NCBI GenBank assembly: GCA_003554235.1 | Contig: PWFY01000034.1 | Span: 1-12,516, forward strand | Length of the DNA stretch: 12,516 nucleotides | DNA from: Candidatus Aenigmatarchaeota archaeon | Lineage (GTDB): Archaea; Aenigmatarchaeota; Aenigmatarchaeia; PWEA01 | Direction of reading: 5' to 3' | Part shown: positions 11,555 to 12,516 of the stretch, piece by piece | How the letters are laid out: every line of letters begins with the position of its first letter | Numbering within the stretch: the stretch's first letter is position 1 | The notes under the pieces: generated by a model | The model's database searches: none | The model's input: the letters and a program-made list of their open reading frames with translations, nothing else | What the model was told of the DNA's origin: nothing | Program-made: the position numbers and the translations under genes

Positions 11555-11836
11555 ATGACGAGGGTTCCAGAAAGAAGAGAGGGAAGAAGAGAGGAAGAGA
11601 TGACTACCAAAGCAGATTTGGTATGTACTAAGGATAAATTAGGGTATCCTTCTTGTCAGATAATGACGCAAGAAGGAGATGCTCTATCTGATGAAACTTT
11701 TGACTTGCCCGATAGAAGTCTTGAAGGAATTGGCGAAGCTGTGGAAAGAATAGAGTTTTGGGAGAATAAAGGTTACGATGTGGGTCCAGCCAAAGAATCA
11801 TTAAAAGGAATAATAAAAAACGATTTTTGTAGGTGA
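11555..11836 (+). CDS. Unrecognised three-cysteine protein, 93 residues
   Basis: Start ATG 11555, with GAGGTGA (11542-11548) six bases upstream; the nearer ATG at 11550 runs into TGA after two codons. The N-terminus is very charged (RVPERREGRREEEMTTK). C24 and C34 bracket TKDKLGYPS, a C-x9-C hairpin like others in this region. A helix follows (SLEGIGEAVERIEFWENKG), then AKESLKGIIKNDFCR with C92 near the end. No family is recognised. It might be a cytoplasmic metal- or disulfide-bearing small protein. The stop overlaps the next gene's leader. Confidence 0.7.
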   Translation: MTRVPERREGRREEEMTTKADLVCTKDKLGYPSCQIMTQEGDALSDETFDLPDRSLEGIGEAVERIEFWENKGYDVGPAKESLKGIIKNDFCR

Positions 11837-11843
11837 AATGAAA

Positions 11844-12257
11844 ATGGGAAAACTTAGAATGGAAAAAATAACAGAGGATGAATGTAAAGCTGTCAAAGGA
11901 GATTGGAAACCTAGCAAAAATCAATGTTTTGTAGATAACGAGGATAGGTTTGAAGGAAGGTTTAATTCAAGCCGCCGTTGGGGAGATGTTGAAAATAATC
12001 CCGCGGGCTTAATGCAAGTAGAAGGTAGTGAGAACCCCGTTGCTGTGGACAGGATATCAAAGTCAAAATTTGACGCTGCTATTACTAGAACTAAACACAT
12101 AAATAGAGGGGACTTAACAGATTACATACTGAAAGAGAAGCCAAAGGTAAAAGTATTTACGGTTGATGACGGAAAGGTTGAGAAAAAAATATTCTCACCA
12201 CATAAAAAGGTGGCATGGAGTGAATTTGCAACCTTAACTGGAAAGGAGTATAAATGA
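11844..12257 (+). CDS. Two-cysteine protein with CxxxxGxW-type motif, 137 residues
   Basis: Two in-frame ATGs (11838, 11844) follow GGTGA (11832-11836); the second has normal spacing and is chosen. The N-terminus has EDECKAVKGDWKPSKNQC (C14, C28), the widespread C-x4-G-x-W-x(n)-C motif of small, often disulfide-bonded proteins. The middle has a Gly/Asn-rich section with 'SSRRWGDVENNPAGL', and the C-terminal half looks like a mixed alpha/beta domain (VDRISKSKFDAAITRTKHIN, DYILKEKPKVKVFTVDDGKV, VAWSEFATL). There is no signal peptide. The family is not recognised. It may be a structural or decoration protein of the element; this is inference from the neighbours. Confidence 0.7.
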   Translation: MGKLRMEKITEDECKAVKGDWKPSKNQCFVDNEDRFEGRFNSSRRWGDVENNPAGLMQVEGSENPVAVDRISKSKFDAAITRTKHINRGDLTDYILKEKPKVKVFTVDDGKVEKKIFSPHKKVAWSEFATLTGKEYK

Positions 12258-12269
12258 GGTGAAATGAAA

Positions 12270-12398
12270 ATGAGTATAAAACTTGGAAAATGGAAGTGCG
12301 AGGAAGTAAAGGTTAGAGGTGGGGATAATGAGATACTGTGCCAAGAAGATAATAAAACCATGTCGTTGGAGAAGGACGGTGGAATAACAATAGCATGA
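12270..12398 (+). CDS. Small two-cysteine protein, 42 residues
   Basis: Leader GAGGTGAAATGAAAATG: ATGs at 12264 and 12270 are in frame, and the second has the better spacing. The protein starts MSIKLGKWKCEEVKV, has C10 and C24 (C-x13-C, ending EILCQEDN) and ends with a strand pair (KTMSLEKDGGITIA). It closely follows the local two-cysteine hairpin layout, strand-C-strand-turn-strand-L-C-strand, seen at 10069 and 10554. Function unknown. Confidence 0.7.
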   Translation: MSIKLGKWKCEEVKVRGGDNEILCQEDNKTMSLEKDGGITIA

Positions 12399-12409
12399 GG
12401 TGAAATGAG

Positions 12410-12516
12410 ATGGCACAATTAGATGATGTTGTAACGGAAGAAGATGTTGAGAATTTTAGGAGTACCCTTCACTTCCACAAGAAACCGTCTTTGAATGACC
12501 GTGACTTTACACTCAA
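12410..12516 (+). CDS. Start of a gene cut by the right edge
   Basis: ATG 12410 follows the same GAGGTGAAATGAGATG leader; the ATG at 12405 is out of frame and stops after five codons. The 35 visible residues (MAQLDDVVTEEDVENFRSTL, then HFHKKPSLNDRDFTL) are acidic with a likely helix over EEDVENFRSTL. No stop appears before the window ends. No family can be assigned from this fragment. Confidence 0.65.
   Translation, partial: MAQLDDVVTEEDVENFRSTLHFHKKPSLNDRDFTL

Noticed and set aside
1..12516. tRNA, rRNA, transposase or integrase genes and terminal inverted repeats
   Set aside because: I looked for CCA-ended cloverleaf-like stretches, transposase/integrase motifs and matching ends and saw none; small RNAs without strong structure would be missed by eye.

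Overview
This window looks archaeal and appears to be an accessory or viral/proviral stretch rather than core chromosome. The archaeal reading rests on: a TATA-like box 26-27 nt upstream of start codons that lack a leader (genes at 1079 and 10733, minus strand); strong GGAGGTGA-type ribosome sites elsewhere; heavy use of ATA, AGG and AGA codons; and an MCM-type AAA+ core. The viral/accessory reading rests on dense packing of mostly small unrecognised genes with ATGA overlaps, a secreted protein resembling phage/archaeal-virus structural proteins (558-1079), small phage-like proteins near 10889-11548, and no housekeeping gene, rRNA or tRNA. The host lineage cannot be named from sequence alone.

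Layout. (1) 1-1646, minus strand: a cluster for the cell or virion surface. It holds two small membrane proteins, a secreted phage-like structural protein, and a signal-peptide protein of nearly identical 40-residue WD40-like repeats that runs off the left edge. (2) 1647-1973: a divergent control region and two tiny plus-strand genes, one resembling the start of an HNH-type zinc domain. (3) 1974-5124: a large type-I membrane protein followed by two coiled-coil proteins linked by ATGA overlaps, plausibly one surface assembly. (4) 5107-5244: a control region with three 13-bp iterated AT-rich palindromes and a separate inverted repeat; part of it matches the element at 1679-1704. (5) 5245-9333: a tightly coupled run encoding a small protein, a winged-helix regulator, an unknown helical protein, an MCM-like AAA+ ATPase without the usual N-terminal domain, two small proteins, a thioredoxin-fold protein and a radical SAM/SPASM enzyme. 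(6) 9348-12516: a series of small genes, most with a pair of cysteines 8-22 residues apart, many preceded by a near-identical GAGGTGAAATGA leader. It includes a reading frame with no normal start codon, a lone minus-strand gene and a recent tandem duplication.

How the genes may work together (inference): blocks 1 and 3 supply surface or virion components. Block 5 combines a replication-type ATPase and a transcriptional regulator with a redox/radical SAM pair. Block 6 supplies many small two-cysteine proteins, some of which could be substrates of that pair. The most interesting unit is the thioredoxin-like + SPASM radical SAM + two-cysteine small-protein array. Every step from sequence motif to function here is unproven.
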